From: Fragum whitleyi
Lineage: Eukaryota > Mollusca > Bivalvia > Cardiida > Cardiidae
Reading direction: 5' to 3'
NCBI GenBank assembly: GCA_948146395.1
Contig: OX411549.1
Coordinates: 37,987,192 to 38,051,191 of the forward strand
Length of the DNA stretch: 64,000 nucleotides
Within the stretch, counting starts at the first letter, position 1, and every line of letters begins with the position of its first letter. Below are positions 1-13,300 of the stretch, piece after piece. The notes below the pieces were generated by a model. That model did no database searches, was not told the origin of the DNA, and saw only the letters and a list, made by a program, of their open reading frames with translations. Both the position numbers and the translations under genes were made by a program.

Positions 1-240
1 TATATAGCTACCTACTTCTTCAAGAGCGAATCAGACCCTTACAATTTTATTTAATTCAGAGAAGTCGCGATTTTCCCCCTAGATTTTTCATTTTGAATGG
101 AGTTGTTGATCTTGTCGTTTTAGTAATTTTTGGCATTTTTGAGTAGTTTGCGTGAATGTTTGGAATTAATTGATCGAGCGCTGAGTGAACAATTTAGAAT
201 GGTATTGATTCAGATGAATGTCAATTTCATGATGTTACTA
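1..240. mobile_element. Right half of TIR element family 1 (cut by window edge)
   Basis: Shares the sequence 'agtgaatgtttggaat...cgctgagtgagcgatttagaatgg' in degenerate form and the terminal TGTCAATTTCATGATGTTAC with copies at 5204, 10350, 54751 and 62521. The P450 stop codon lies 33 bp beyond it. Confidence 0.8.
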
Positions 241-272
241 GCAGTATTCGAGACACTATGGATAGGGACATA

Positions 273-3200
273 TCACTCCTCCCTCTCTTTCAAAAAGACG
301 TGAATCCCACCCTTGGCTCCCATAACAAGTTCTGGGAATGGTATCGCCTCCTTATCGGGATCTACTTTAACTTGGAATCTGAAAGAAGAGACAAGAAAAG
401 CGTTATGATCCGGAACATCGATCGGACTTTTCCGTAAACTAGAAGGTATCTCGGACGAATATCGATGGCTCAGCGCGTAACAGTTGTAACTGCCTATATG
501 TTTATAGGCAGTTACAACTATTTCGCGCTGAGCCTTCGATATGTTGTAATTTTGGTCATTCTTTAGGTAATTTGGCTTCTGGTAGTACTTCGTTTATTTA
601 ATACGCTTGAAGAAAGTCACATTTTGTTGATTCTTTCCGATCGTTAGTGGAGATCCGTTGGGCATATTATAATATGATGACAAAACGCAGTCAAACACTG
701 CGTTTAGTGATCAAATTATGATATGCCCAGTTTTAACCTTTCGTCGATTTTGTTTTTCGCAATGTCATCTCAAGTAATGCTTGTGGCGTCATATAAACAC
801 ACTAGAGAGACGTCTCAGTAGCGTCGGGATATTATATCAAAATCGGTTATATTTTTGTTAAAATTTTTAAAATAAAAAATGACATAGTTGAAAAGCCTAA
901 AAAGCACATTATTATACATGATTTTAAAGCTTTTAAATAGCTCTTTCTCATAGATACTAAATTCTGATACCCATAGCTGTGAGTAGCAAAATATAATCGA
1001 GTTTTATCGATGATTTCAAAATTACTAACAGAAAATTGAAATACTAACCGGTATAAATTCAATAAGAAATTCTTCTAGGGTTTGGTGAGTTTATAGTAAA
1101 GCAAGGCCAACAATACCACGTATTTTATCATATTTTTATATACCTTTTTAGTTCTTCGGAAATTCAATGCTTTTGGTCATACAAAAAATGATTTTGTTTC
1201 GTAATTAGAGAGATTCTACGTTCTGAAAATATTTCATACGCATCTGAACATAATAGTTATTCACATTTTAATCACCTCTTTTGATATAATTTAGAAAATG
1301 GCATACGACTGTTCAAAATGAAACGCATTTGTTTTTTTCTCCAATATTACGCTGCAAAACTAATGTCAAATTACGTTACGCTTTATAGCTTCAGTTCGTT
1401 GCGACGTCCCACACGTACGATATGACGCACTTTCATGGCTGCACCCTCATTACTCCCCAGGTTTATACCTTAGAATCGCCGAGGGTTCCCAATTGGAGCA
1501 CCGTTAGTCCTGAATCGCTTTACTGCGATTAAAGCTCTATAATTAGTGACAATATCAGTAACCGTACACAAAACGGGAGTTTTAGAGAGTTTCATTTCTT
1601 GAGCGTGTTTGAAAATCGGGAGCATTTTTTCAACTTTGATTTGATTGAATTTAGTCCGGTTATTTGCAAGATCTTTCACATAGAAAACGCCTCATTTATA
1701 AAATAATCAACTTAAATCAATTTATAGATCAACGATATTTTCATATAAAAAAAAGGAAATCAACATTGCTTCGACCTAAATGATTGATGAGATAAGTCAG
1801 TCTTGTTTGTTATTTAGAATTAACAAAGTCAAGTATTTTAATACCTTTGGGCAACTCTGCATACAAACACCTTCATCTCATTCATAGCAAAATTCTGACC
1901 AATACAATTCCTGAAATGTTTAAGCAAATCTTTATGTTCTTGTGATCCTACAAAACAATGAGCTTGAAAAAAGTCGACTCAATGGGGATTTGAACCAGGA
2001 ACCGCTCTGTCCAAAAACGAGTGTTCTTCTACGTCTCTAGATAAGCTTGCTTGTCCGGCAAGGTATTTTGTTTATTTGAATCGAGTTGTACGCCGCTTTC
2101 AACAATCTTCTAGGTATATCGCGGCGGCTGGAGCAACTTACAATAGATTACCTGTATTTCTCACACCAGTACTGCCTTTAAATCCTTTCGTAGCCCCAAG
2201 CTATCACACATAGGTCTACGATTATCTACCTGTTGGTTTATCCGGTAAGGTAGTACAAGCATCACTTAAGCACATCAAGGCTACAACATTTCCAACAATG
2301 TCGAGTGAGCACGAGGCCCAAAAATTGGGTAGCCTAGTCAACCATATAATGCAATTAGAAAATTAATTGATCAACGGAAGATATGATAAAGAATCATTTA
2401 GAGTTAGACACACCGTGATTCAAACAAGGTGAACGGTTTTGAATGAATTTGGAGTAATTGAATGAGTGTGAAGCGAGTTTTGAATAAAGTTAAGGGAGGT
2501 AATCCAATATCGCTATTTTCGCCCATCAGCAATATTTATAACCTCCCATTACAAACAAGAGGACATGATGGTCCTAGATCGCTCACCTGAGTCTCTTTGA
2601 CCCTTGAGACATCACATCAATCAAATAGGCAGATGTCATAAAGGAGATAATTTCTACATAAAGCCAACTTTCATGAAGTTTGGGCCAAAATTGTGGCTCC
2701 TAGAGTGTAAACAAGAAAATAATCAGTGAAAGCCCTTTTCCCGTGATATGACACAGATCCTTCCCAATTTCAAAGGATTCATTCTTGTGACTTGACAAAC
2801 ATTCAGACCAATTTTCATGGGGATTGAGCCCTATTTGTGGCTTCAAGAAGTTAAACAAGAAAAATATCATAAAGTCCCCTTTTTTCGTGATTTATCATTG
2901 ATATTTCCCATTTTCAATTGGGTTCATCCTTGTGACCTGACCAACATTCTGACCAAGTTTCATGAATATTTGGCCATATTTGTGGCCTCTAGAGCTTAAG
3001 AAAGAAAATTATCCTTAAGGCCCCTTTTCCCATGATATGGCATGGATCCTTCCCATTTTCAATAGGGTTCATCCTTGTGACCTGGCCAACACTGTGACCA
3101 AGTTTCATGAAGATTGGGCCATATCTGTGGCCTCTAGAGGGTAAGCAAGAAAATTGTCAATAAGGCCCCTTTTCCCATGATATTACATGGATCCTGCACA

Positions 3201-4285
3201 TTTTCAATAGGGTTCATCCTTGTGTCCTGGCCAACATTCTGACCAAGTTTCATGAAGATTGAGCCATATTTGTGGCCTCTAGAAAGTAAAAAAGAAAATC
3301 GTCAATAGACTCTTTTCCCGTGATATGACACGGATCCCCCCCATTTTCATTAGGGTTCATCCTTGTGACCTGGCCAACATTCTGACCAAATTTCATGAAG
3401 ATTGGACCATATTTGTGGCCTCTAGAGTTTAAACAAGAAAATTGTCAATAAGACCCCTTTTCCCATGATATGGCACAGATCCCTCCCATTTTCAATAGGG
3501 TTCATCCTTGTGACCTGGCCAACATAGAATTGTTGACGCCGGACGACGAACGACACACGACGCACGACGGACATTCAATGATCACTAAAGCTCACCTTGA
3601 GCACGATGTGCTCAGGTGAGCTTAAAACTACCCACTTTCCAATTTGTGTCTTCTCGAACAAATCAGACGCTTTAAAATCCACATCACTCCCCCTAACCCC
3701 CAACCCAATCCCCCACAAAAAAATAAATAAAGAATAAAAAAAAAAAAAACAAACAAACTAGAACAAACGTGAATTAATTTGATAAGTTTCAATGAAATTT
3801 TGGTAGTTTTGATCGATTGCGAATTGTTTTTAACGATTTCGGAGCGTTTTTTGTTGAGTGAGTGTTTGGAATAAGTAAATCGAGCTCTGGGTGAGTGATC
3901 TAGAGTGGTTTTGATTTCTCGATATTACTTACTGTAATCTACAGAGCGTGTTGTGTAGACTCTATTTATACAGTGCAGATTCTATACTTCTGTCACAATT
4001 AAGTCCTTAAATTACTGTATTAGGTAACAGATCCCTCCCATTTTCAATAGGGTTCATCCTTGTGACCTGGCCAACATAAAATTGTTGACGCCGGACGACG
4101 AACGACACACGACGCACGACGGACATTCAATGATCACTAAAGCTCACCTTGAGCACGATGTGCTCAGGTGAGCTAAAAACTACCCACTTTCCAATTTGTG
4201 TCTTCTCGAACAAATCAGACGCTTTAAAATCCACATCACTCCCCCTAACCCCCAACCCAATCCCCCACAAAAAAATAAATAAAGA

Positions 4286-4319
<34 letters not shown>

Positions 4320-7300
4320 AGAACAAACGTGAATTAATTTGATAAGTTTCAATGAAATTTTGGTAGTTTTGATCGATTGCGAATTGTTTTTAACGATTTC
4401 GGAGCGTTTTTTGTTGAGTGAGTGTTTGGAATAAGTAAATCGAGCTCTGGGTGAGTGATCTAGAGTGATTTTGATTTCTCGATATTACTTACTGTAATCT
4501 ACAGAGCGTGTTGTGTAGACTCTATTTATACAGTGCAGATTCTATACTTCTGTCACAATTAAGTCCTTAATTTACTGTATTAGGTTTTAAATGTAAAATC
4601 AAAGCTGAAAACACAATGGCCATAATAATTCTTGTAAGGTAATCCCAATATGAGTTTCTTTGATTATACAAGTGACAAAGGCCTTTTTTTTATCCTTGTC
4701 GAGTAGGTTAAAACATATTCCAAATTGCCTTGAAATCACATCTTGTCGAACCAAGGGTTACGAACGTTTAACTTATCTATTCAAGAAGAAGCTATCGATT
4801 CTATACCCATTGACTCGTCAAGATGTGAAATCAAGGTGCCGAACGCATTGAATGCAATTTTGGTGACTAAGTAATTATTTTCAAACTTCTCTAGTTTGAA
4901 AAGGAAAATTAGATGATGTGGGACCAAGATCTGCACATATGATACAGATCTTTAACTATACCCCCTGCCAAAAGCGGCAGGACTTTTCTGTGGTCAATTT
5001 GACAAGGGTTAGAAATCGCCTTTTCTGAAATACTCCTACGATCAAAGTAGTTTTATATGCTTAAAAATATAGTCCTAAAAATATGTTCTACCTTTAAAGG
5101 ATAAAATTTCCGTTTTCATTCCAAGATAGATGCGAACCAATAGGAAAAGAATCGTGTAACAATTGCTTTTTAGCTCCAATCATTCCAATTTTTTGTATAA
5201 ATACAGCTAACAATTTCGTGAAATCGAAAAGATGAATGATTTGGGAATGATTTTGGAATGAAATTGAATGGGTGCGATAAGTGAGTTTTGAGTGAAATTA
5301 AAGGGAGGTAATCCATCATCGCCAATTTTTTCTAGGGTGAACAAAAGTAGCTATATTTGTAAACATCCTTTAATAAGATATGCATACAAATTCTATAAAT
5401 AGCTTTCTATTTCTTCAATTACCAATATTACACTTACAATTTCAATTATGCCAGTGAAATCGTGGACTTTTTTAGCTATGATTTTTTTGAATGTAGTTGT
5501 TAATCTTATCTTTTTAAGTAATTTCGGGGCGTTTTTGAATGGTTTGAGTGAGTGTTTGGAATGAATGGAGCGCTGAGTAAGCGATTTAGAATGGTTTTGA
5601 TGGAGTTGAATGTCAATTTCACGATGTAACTTGAACTAATAGGGCTTACTCTTCGATTACCTTTGGCCAGCAGAGAAAGGTACAAATGCGAACGGATGTT
5701 TCTTTGCTATGTTCTCAGGTAGAAACCGTTCTGGGATAAACTCCTGTAAAAGAAAAAAAAGCTACGTTCGTTGCATGAGTCGTTTGCATTGCGTTTGTAC
5801 ATTCAAAACTTATCAAACGTTAAATGGATAAAGATAGTTACTTTTTTATTTCATGGAGATATGCAATTAAAAATTTAACCACACTGTATGAATACACGAA
5901 GCGGGTCCATACAATATCGTGATAAGTTTTTAAGTTTAATACCCTCCGTGAAATAACAGTTAAACCCAATTTGAGTTTCGGATTCGGTCTTTCTGCTCCT
6001 AAATTTATCTTATAAGCACTAGTACTGATACACTTTAAACCTACTAGAACAGTAAAACACTGTCATATTTCTAAGCACTATGATTATCATCTGATTACTA
6101 CAGAAATCTACCCCTACTACAGTTTCATAGTGACATACAAACAAAAATATAGAAGTAGCATTGGTGTACGGGTTCAAATGACATAATATAAGTACATTAT
6201 TTGCAAAGAAAAAGAATCCTGTCATTTGTTCTGTCAGTTAGCGATGGATATATAAGAAAATTGGATTTATCTTATAACTATACAACTGTCCGTGTGGTAA
6301 CATACTATATGATATTTTTTATGATATCACATTATTTCTAGAAACTTGCATCTCTGTTAGAAACATCGACGAAAACAGGGCAAATAGAGGTTATAAGATA
6401 AATATACAACGTACATAGTGTATGGTATGAAAAAATATCTAATTCGGTTGTGGGAATCGATAATTGTCTCGGCAAAGACCTCGTTTGATATTTTTTCATA
6501 CAAAACACTAAGTAAGTATTTTATATAGTGTCTATCAAATATTTGTTCAATCCAAACACCCTTTTCAGGTTTTTCATTCAGCAAAAAATGCTAGATTTGT
6601 ACACCTACCATATGATTTTCCCACACTGCTGGATTATGATGTATTATATATGGTATAAGATCGATAACTTGTCCCTCGGGTAAAGACATCCCGTCTATCG
6701 TACACGGCTTGTCCAGTTTCCGTGACGTCACAGGAACGGGAGAGTACATACGTAATACCTCCTTTATGAAACATGTTGTATATGGTAGCTTACTTAAGTC
6801 GTCCCTTAAAAAGAAACAAGAACATCGGCTGCTGGTACTAAAAACATTGTGAATTGGCGCTCATTCTGATCAAACTAATTCTAAATCAATATAGTATAAT
6901 GCCTAATTATATGTTAACATTCAACTTGCGTTCAGGAAGAAAAAACGATGCAAACTGTTTGCGAGTTATACCCCGCTTTGCACGTGACAAACTGGATATA
7001 ATTCGCACACAGTTAGCATCGTTTTTTCATCCTTTACACATGGCTCCTTTGTAAGTTAGCTTACCATTAGAAACACAGATACAAAACTTACGCTGACAGT
7101 CGCTGTCTCCCATGTAAAAAGTCTGTTACTTCCTTATAAACCCTCTCCTGCATATGAGGATATTTAGCCATGGCAAAGATGGCCCAGCTTACAGCAGATG
7201 CCGTCGTGTCGTGTCCTAAAACGTAACAATAAAGAAAGATGATTGTTGATTTTTTTTTACATTATTTTGAATTGTTTTACCTCAAAATAGTAAAGACTAC

Positions 7301-10300
7301 AATTATGTATCGACTGATGATCCTTCTTATAACGCATAATTTAAAGTGAAACTGCAAATGCCTAAGAATGTAACAAACAACATCCGGATGTGTTATGTTT
7401 AATCACGTGCTAAGTAAATTGCAATGTTTACGAAAAAAAGCGCAATCAAAAGGATAATCGAACCATGTAGCTGCAATCATTGCCATTTCAATAAAGTTTA
7501 ATTATTACAGTGCCGTAGATTATATAATTCAGGATAGCGAAATCAGAATAACATCAACACTAGAAACTGTATACCAGAGGTTTTCCCCGCAATTAGTCTC
7601 ATTGCATTTTATATAGCCTTGCTTCCAGGTTGCAAGTCAGTGTTAAAATCAATAAGGCACATCACTCGTGTATTATTTTATTATATCAAATCTTATTAAA
7701 TTACCTCCCGTATTCCCAAAAAACTGATCGGCAAGTCAGAGGAATATAAGCTGATGAAAAATTATGCACTTTCCCTAGTTGAGTTGTAAGTAGTTGCCAA
7801 TTTCATCATACTTCAGATCAGTGGCAAGGGAGCCAGTCTATATTCTATCCAAAAGTAAATGCCATGAGATTGGTTTATGAGGTTTTTTCAGCCAAAAGAA
7901 TTATTGCGACTGATTGGATTCAATCATATTACCGAAAACGGAAAGTTTCTGAAAGATGCAGTCGGTTCCTATTTCTTCGTTTGTAAAACCAGACCATTAC
8001 GCGTATCGATGGCTCAGCGCGAAACAGTTTTAACTCCCTATATGTTTATAGGGAGTTACATCTGTATCGCGCTGAGCCATCAATATGAAGCCAGTAGTTA
8101 ACTGTCTCCAAAGTCCGGAAAAAACACGTTTTTACCTTCAAACATGAATGTATCAACTTCCGCCCCTATCTCTTCGTCAGTTAATCCAGACCCATCGGTA
8201 TCTTTAGCTGTGAGTAGAATGTCCACAAAATCTAAACGACGTTTTTCTAGCTCGGACGGGTTACTCTCCTAAATAAGTAGGCAAAATAAGTTAATCGAAG
8301 CATAGTCCATAAATCATAGAATATTGAAAGCCAGAATATGTGTAACAAACAAATAACATCAAATATGAAACTCATCGTTAATCACTTAATGAATGCTTGC
8401 TTGTACAACAAATGAGGTTTCACTTAAGAAACAAGGTAAATGATTTTAGATGCATTGAATGGAGAAGCGCTAGCTTGGTGAGCCGTTAAAAATTGTTACA
8501 ATCGTGGTTGATGTCAATTTCACGATGTTACTAACTGTTCGTGTAAAACTGAAAATGATCGAATCAAGCTATCTACATATACATGTATACAGTAAGACAC
8601 ATCGTGAAAATGATTTGTAAATCTGGCACTCTGTCAAATCTAAAACTTACAATAGTTTTCCGTCGTTTGGCAACAATATCTGCAGACAGTTTGTGGACAT
8701 AATCGCATAACTCTTTAAACTCTTTGTACTTTGATGTTAGATGGTAAATTGTGTCGAAGTATAGATGAGGATTACTGAAATAAAACAATAAATGTTTTAT
8801 GCGAACGTGAAACTCGAAAAAAGCCTCTTTTATCCGTTTGTTATCGGCGGCATGTTTTCGAAACTTATATTTTCTCAAACTACCTACTCCTTCGATTTTC
8901 CAAATATTGATATAAATACAGGTACATATTACCCGTTAGGAAGTAATTAAACCCATTCGGAAATATTCAATATAAATATTCAAGATAAGTCTAATCGAGA
9001 ATACACACATATATGTTATGTGTAATCCAAATCGATGCGTGCCTATTTCAAGAATGTGTTCCTTTGTTTTGTATAATTTTTGCAAGATTCCCCTTCACCA
9101 AGCCCTTCAAAGATTCAAGTTTAGTTTCTCGACACTATCTGTTTTCGAGATACTCGTTTCTATCTAAAATAAATTTTAATTATAATGTTGTAAAGTTTAC
9201 TAAAGATTGGACCGAATGTGTTGCCCCCTAGAGTTACTAACAAGTAAATTATCACTAATGCTCTTTTTTGTGTGATTTCTGATGGAACGCTTCTATTTTC
9301 TATAGGTTCATCCTTGTGACCAGACAAACATTGTGGCATGTACAGAGCTAACGTGAAGACGTACGGTGGAAATTCAAAGATCGTTATTCTAAGCCCACCT
9401 TAAGCACAAAGAGACTAGGAAGGCTCAGCGTCGTATTTATATTACAATACATACACGGCTCTATGTATAACGTGATATCGTAGACGGTGTATAGCAGCAA
9501 CATATGGGTGTTGTCTTCTGAAATGAACAAATACAAGGTCTTAAACAAACTATTAAATTGATAAGACTTAGAAGGATTTACCATTTTGGTAGAGGAAGAT
9601 TATCTGATATCTTGAAATATCAATATACTGAGGAAAATATTGTAATTTTGTTTTTCTTAAATGGATATCAAGTCAAAGAAAAAGTATAAAACGAGAGCAC
9701 ATGATAACAAGATAAGAAAGATAAGATGCATTTTTATTTATTTCATCTATTCATTGCACTCTTTCAGACCTAAGATTTTTTCTCGTCTTCAGACTGATCT
9801 TATTTCACTCATTAAATCGCAAAAGAAATTATATCATGGTTTCATCAATTAAAAGAATGTCTTCAATGGGAGAGCAAACCCTCATAACTACAGTTTTACT
9901 AAAGCTGTAGTTGCAAGGTTTTTGTCAACAACGATGTTATGTCAACATTTAAAATTGTTCATACAAACCCTAGAGCCTGTATACTGTCATCACCATAAGA
10001 TAATGTACATCTTAACAATGCGTGAAGTGTAGCTCGGCTTACAGGTGGCATGATGTCAAAGCTTTCCTTGTTCTCCGACATTTCCTGAAGCTTTGCCTGG
10101 AAAAAAAGTGTCTTGCGTTAACATCATCTTTACCCTATTAAACTAAGAGCATATTCTAATACAGAGAGCGACTTAAATATTGGCATAGTTTTATTTCAGT
10201 AAATGTCTTTAATCATTATTTGATCGTTTTTCAACACGGAAAGGGACAATTGACTACATCGACATTCACAAAAAACTTCGATGAATATTTTACTGTGAAA

Positions 10301-13300
10301 GGTCTTTCTATTTTGCTCGGTTAAAATGTATTTGTGATAAGATTTACTGTTAGGAACATCGCGAAATTGACAAGTTGAATGAATTTAGAATGAAATTGAA
10401 TGAGATATGTTAGAGCAAATTTTGAATGATTTTCCAGGGAGGTACAAAAAATCGCTAATTTCGTTCAATGAGACGAAGTAGGTGATAACTTTTTAAATCA
10501 CTTTTACAAAATCTACGTACTCTTCTCGGCCCAAGGTTATAAAACTTTTCTCAGGCTCAACTGAGAATTTTCTCAAATTTTAGATCTAAATGAATGCATG
10601 AAAATAAAAGATTATATTAATAAGTTGTTAATCATAACAACTTATTAACATTGTCTTTTATGTAAATACATTAAAATGAGTATTAAAAGAGAATAAAGGC
10701 TTTATTCCCAAATTGAAATTTGAGAAAAAATTCAATCGAGAATGAGAAAAGTTTTATAACCTCGGCCCCTGATGTTGTGCCTTCGTGGATTCTTTTTATC
10801 AATTTGATTGACACGATGATCACCTTGAATAATTCCGAAGCGTTTTAAACTAATTCGAAGAGTTTTGGAATGATTTGAGTGAGTGTCTGAATTGAGTGAT
10901 TGGAGTTCTGATCGAGTGATACTGAATGGTTTTGGTCGAGATGAGTGTCAATTTCACGATGTGATTAACTGACGAAAAAATAATATTATTTCCTAGGTTA
11001 CATTTCGAATTCGTTTTAAGGGTGATTCCAACACAAGAGTAACACTAGAATCACCGAGTCTTGTATTAAATTTTTCGTTTGGTTCAAAGTAACAAAAATA
11101 ATCGTCGGTTTGATGTGTTTTAGCGTGATTTAAATCCTATATGTCACGATTCTGTTCACAAAGAGCGGAATGCGTAAACACACAACGTCGATCAACAAAA
11201 AAAAGTATATGCTGGAATCAATTGTACAGGCTTTGGCATCCGATCCATAAGGTCTGGATTTTATCAAGTAATAGATTACGTTACCATAATATAAACAATG
11301 GAAAATGTAAAACCAACTTTGCAGAATGGGGACTGAAGCTTCTCATCCTTATGAACAGATACTTAGGTATTATCAACAGATCCTTCAAATATATGAATTA
11401 AAACATGTTTCTACTTCTATATAAATCCCTAGTGAGACCTCATTTAGAGTAGGCCAGTCTAGTTTGGTCACCAAGCCTTAAAAATACCAAGTAGCAAACG
11501 AAAATGTCCAAAGAAGAGCCACAAAACTAATCAAAAGTATAAGGCACATGTCATACAAGGAAAGATTGCTTCAGTTAGGCCTTCCTACCCTTGAATACAG
11601 ACGACTAAGGGCAGATATGCTACAAGTCTACAAAATTATGAATAACTTTGACAAACCATCATCAAATAAGCTACTACTACCTATCACTTCTTATAGAACA
11701 AGGGGACACAATCTAAAACTAACAAAACAAACATGTAACACTGAACTGCGCAGAAACTGCGCAGAAACTGCTTCAGCTTCAGAGTGGTAGACTCATGGAA
11801 TAATCTTACACAAGAAATTGTAAACTCCCCAAGTAAAAACTCATTTAATAACAAACTCAACAACTATTGGAAAAACCATCCTTCAAAGTTTGACGCGCAA
11901 TGCTACTACAATAAAACCACTAACATTAGACACATCAACATAAACAGACGGATCCCAAGAAGTCACAGACTTACCACTGATCCAGGAACAGTAAGTTAAA
12001 CAATTTAGGAAAGAAACTTAAGACGACTTTGAAGATTACCCTAACAATGTGTAGTTGTGTCACCTAGCGCTACAGAGTATTTGAAAACGTGAATTGGTGC
12101 GTAAGCTGAACCATAATTGTGAAAAGTTGTGTGTCTTGCTATTTTATTTAACCCATTACCAGTTAAAACATTTTAAACTCCTCCAATTTAAAAAAAAGAC
12201 TTTTTTCTTCCTTTTTTTTTCTTTAATATTTGTCTGTGGTGAAAGGAAATATTGTGGGCAATACAGAAATTGCCTTTGGCAATTTCTTCATTTTCAACAA
12301 TTTTTTCCGTCGTTTGTTTCTTCGGGGTGTCAAAATTGGGGATTGTGTGGGAAAGAGCAAAACACAATGTATTTTACCATGAATATATCTGCTGTATCGT
12401 TGAATATATCCACATACGGTTTGAGTATGTCGAAATGGAATGCAGGAGTCAAAAGCCGTCTGTTCCGTGCCCATTTGGAACCACCACTTATCAACAAACC
12501 GTCACCTAGAAAACAAAATTGGATTTATAAAAACCTCCTCTAGATTATGTAGACGTAAAGCGCAACGCAATTTACTTCGATTTGGTAGTTTTCTGTTTCA
12601 AAGCTGAAAGGAACAAAATCACATTGTTCAGTTTCAAGGATGATTTGACTTTGCTGGGCGTTCACGTTCGTCAGTGTTACTGCGTAGGAACAATCCAGTC
12701 AGATGTAAATAGCTTCAATTAACTCTTTTTGAAGACTTATATACGTCTCAGAACTGTGCATATTGAAAATGGAGTGATAAAATGGTTCTATATTATTTTT
12801 AGATAGCGTAAATACATATTTGAAATGCAAAATACAAATTAGACATCGGGCATACATTTCGCTCGCCCATGGGATATGTCAGGCCGAGTGAGTAATTTGC
12901 CGTTTGTTTCCCCATGATCTTCGAGAGGTCTCTCATGAAATCCTTTGTGTACGGAAATACTGGAGTGCTTACCTTCCTAGATAATATTACGCCTATATGT
13001 CTTTCTCTCAATGTCTCGTCCCGGAAATAAGTAAACTTCTTCAGAAAATGTTTGAGGGGGGAAATCAAGCACAATTGTGCCTCACAGTTCAGATGAATAA
13101 ATGAAAATCGCTATACAATCTTAGCCTTTAAAAATGGGTTTGAAAACAAGCTGATGTTATGATATTTTAGTACATGTAGCACAACGCTGACACTCTGTGC
13201 ATATACCCTTTTCCTGTATCTCCGTTCTTCTTAATAATTAATCAAAATCAAATAGTTAAAATTCAGATTAAACTTACAATTTTCGAACATGTGTGTGTAG

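Noticed and set aside
1470..1679. Possible alternative last exon of the P450
   Set aside because: An AG acceptor at about 1533 would keep the frame, but the product lacks the P450 C-terminal pattern. The exon at 273-378 fits both phase and family (FQVKVDP...[12 protein letters not shown]).
2551..3540. CRISPR-like array
   Set aside because: Units of about 145 bp are contiguous with no unique spacers; the structure fits an animal tandem-core element. The same holds for 49939-50980.
6357..6584. 75-codon ORF next to P450 exon 9
   Set aside because: It lies in repeat family 2, shared with 48690-49020.
12094..12543. 149-codon plus-strand ORF
   Set aside because: It overlaps the antisense P450 exon (12378-12505) and has no family features or conserved composition.
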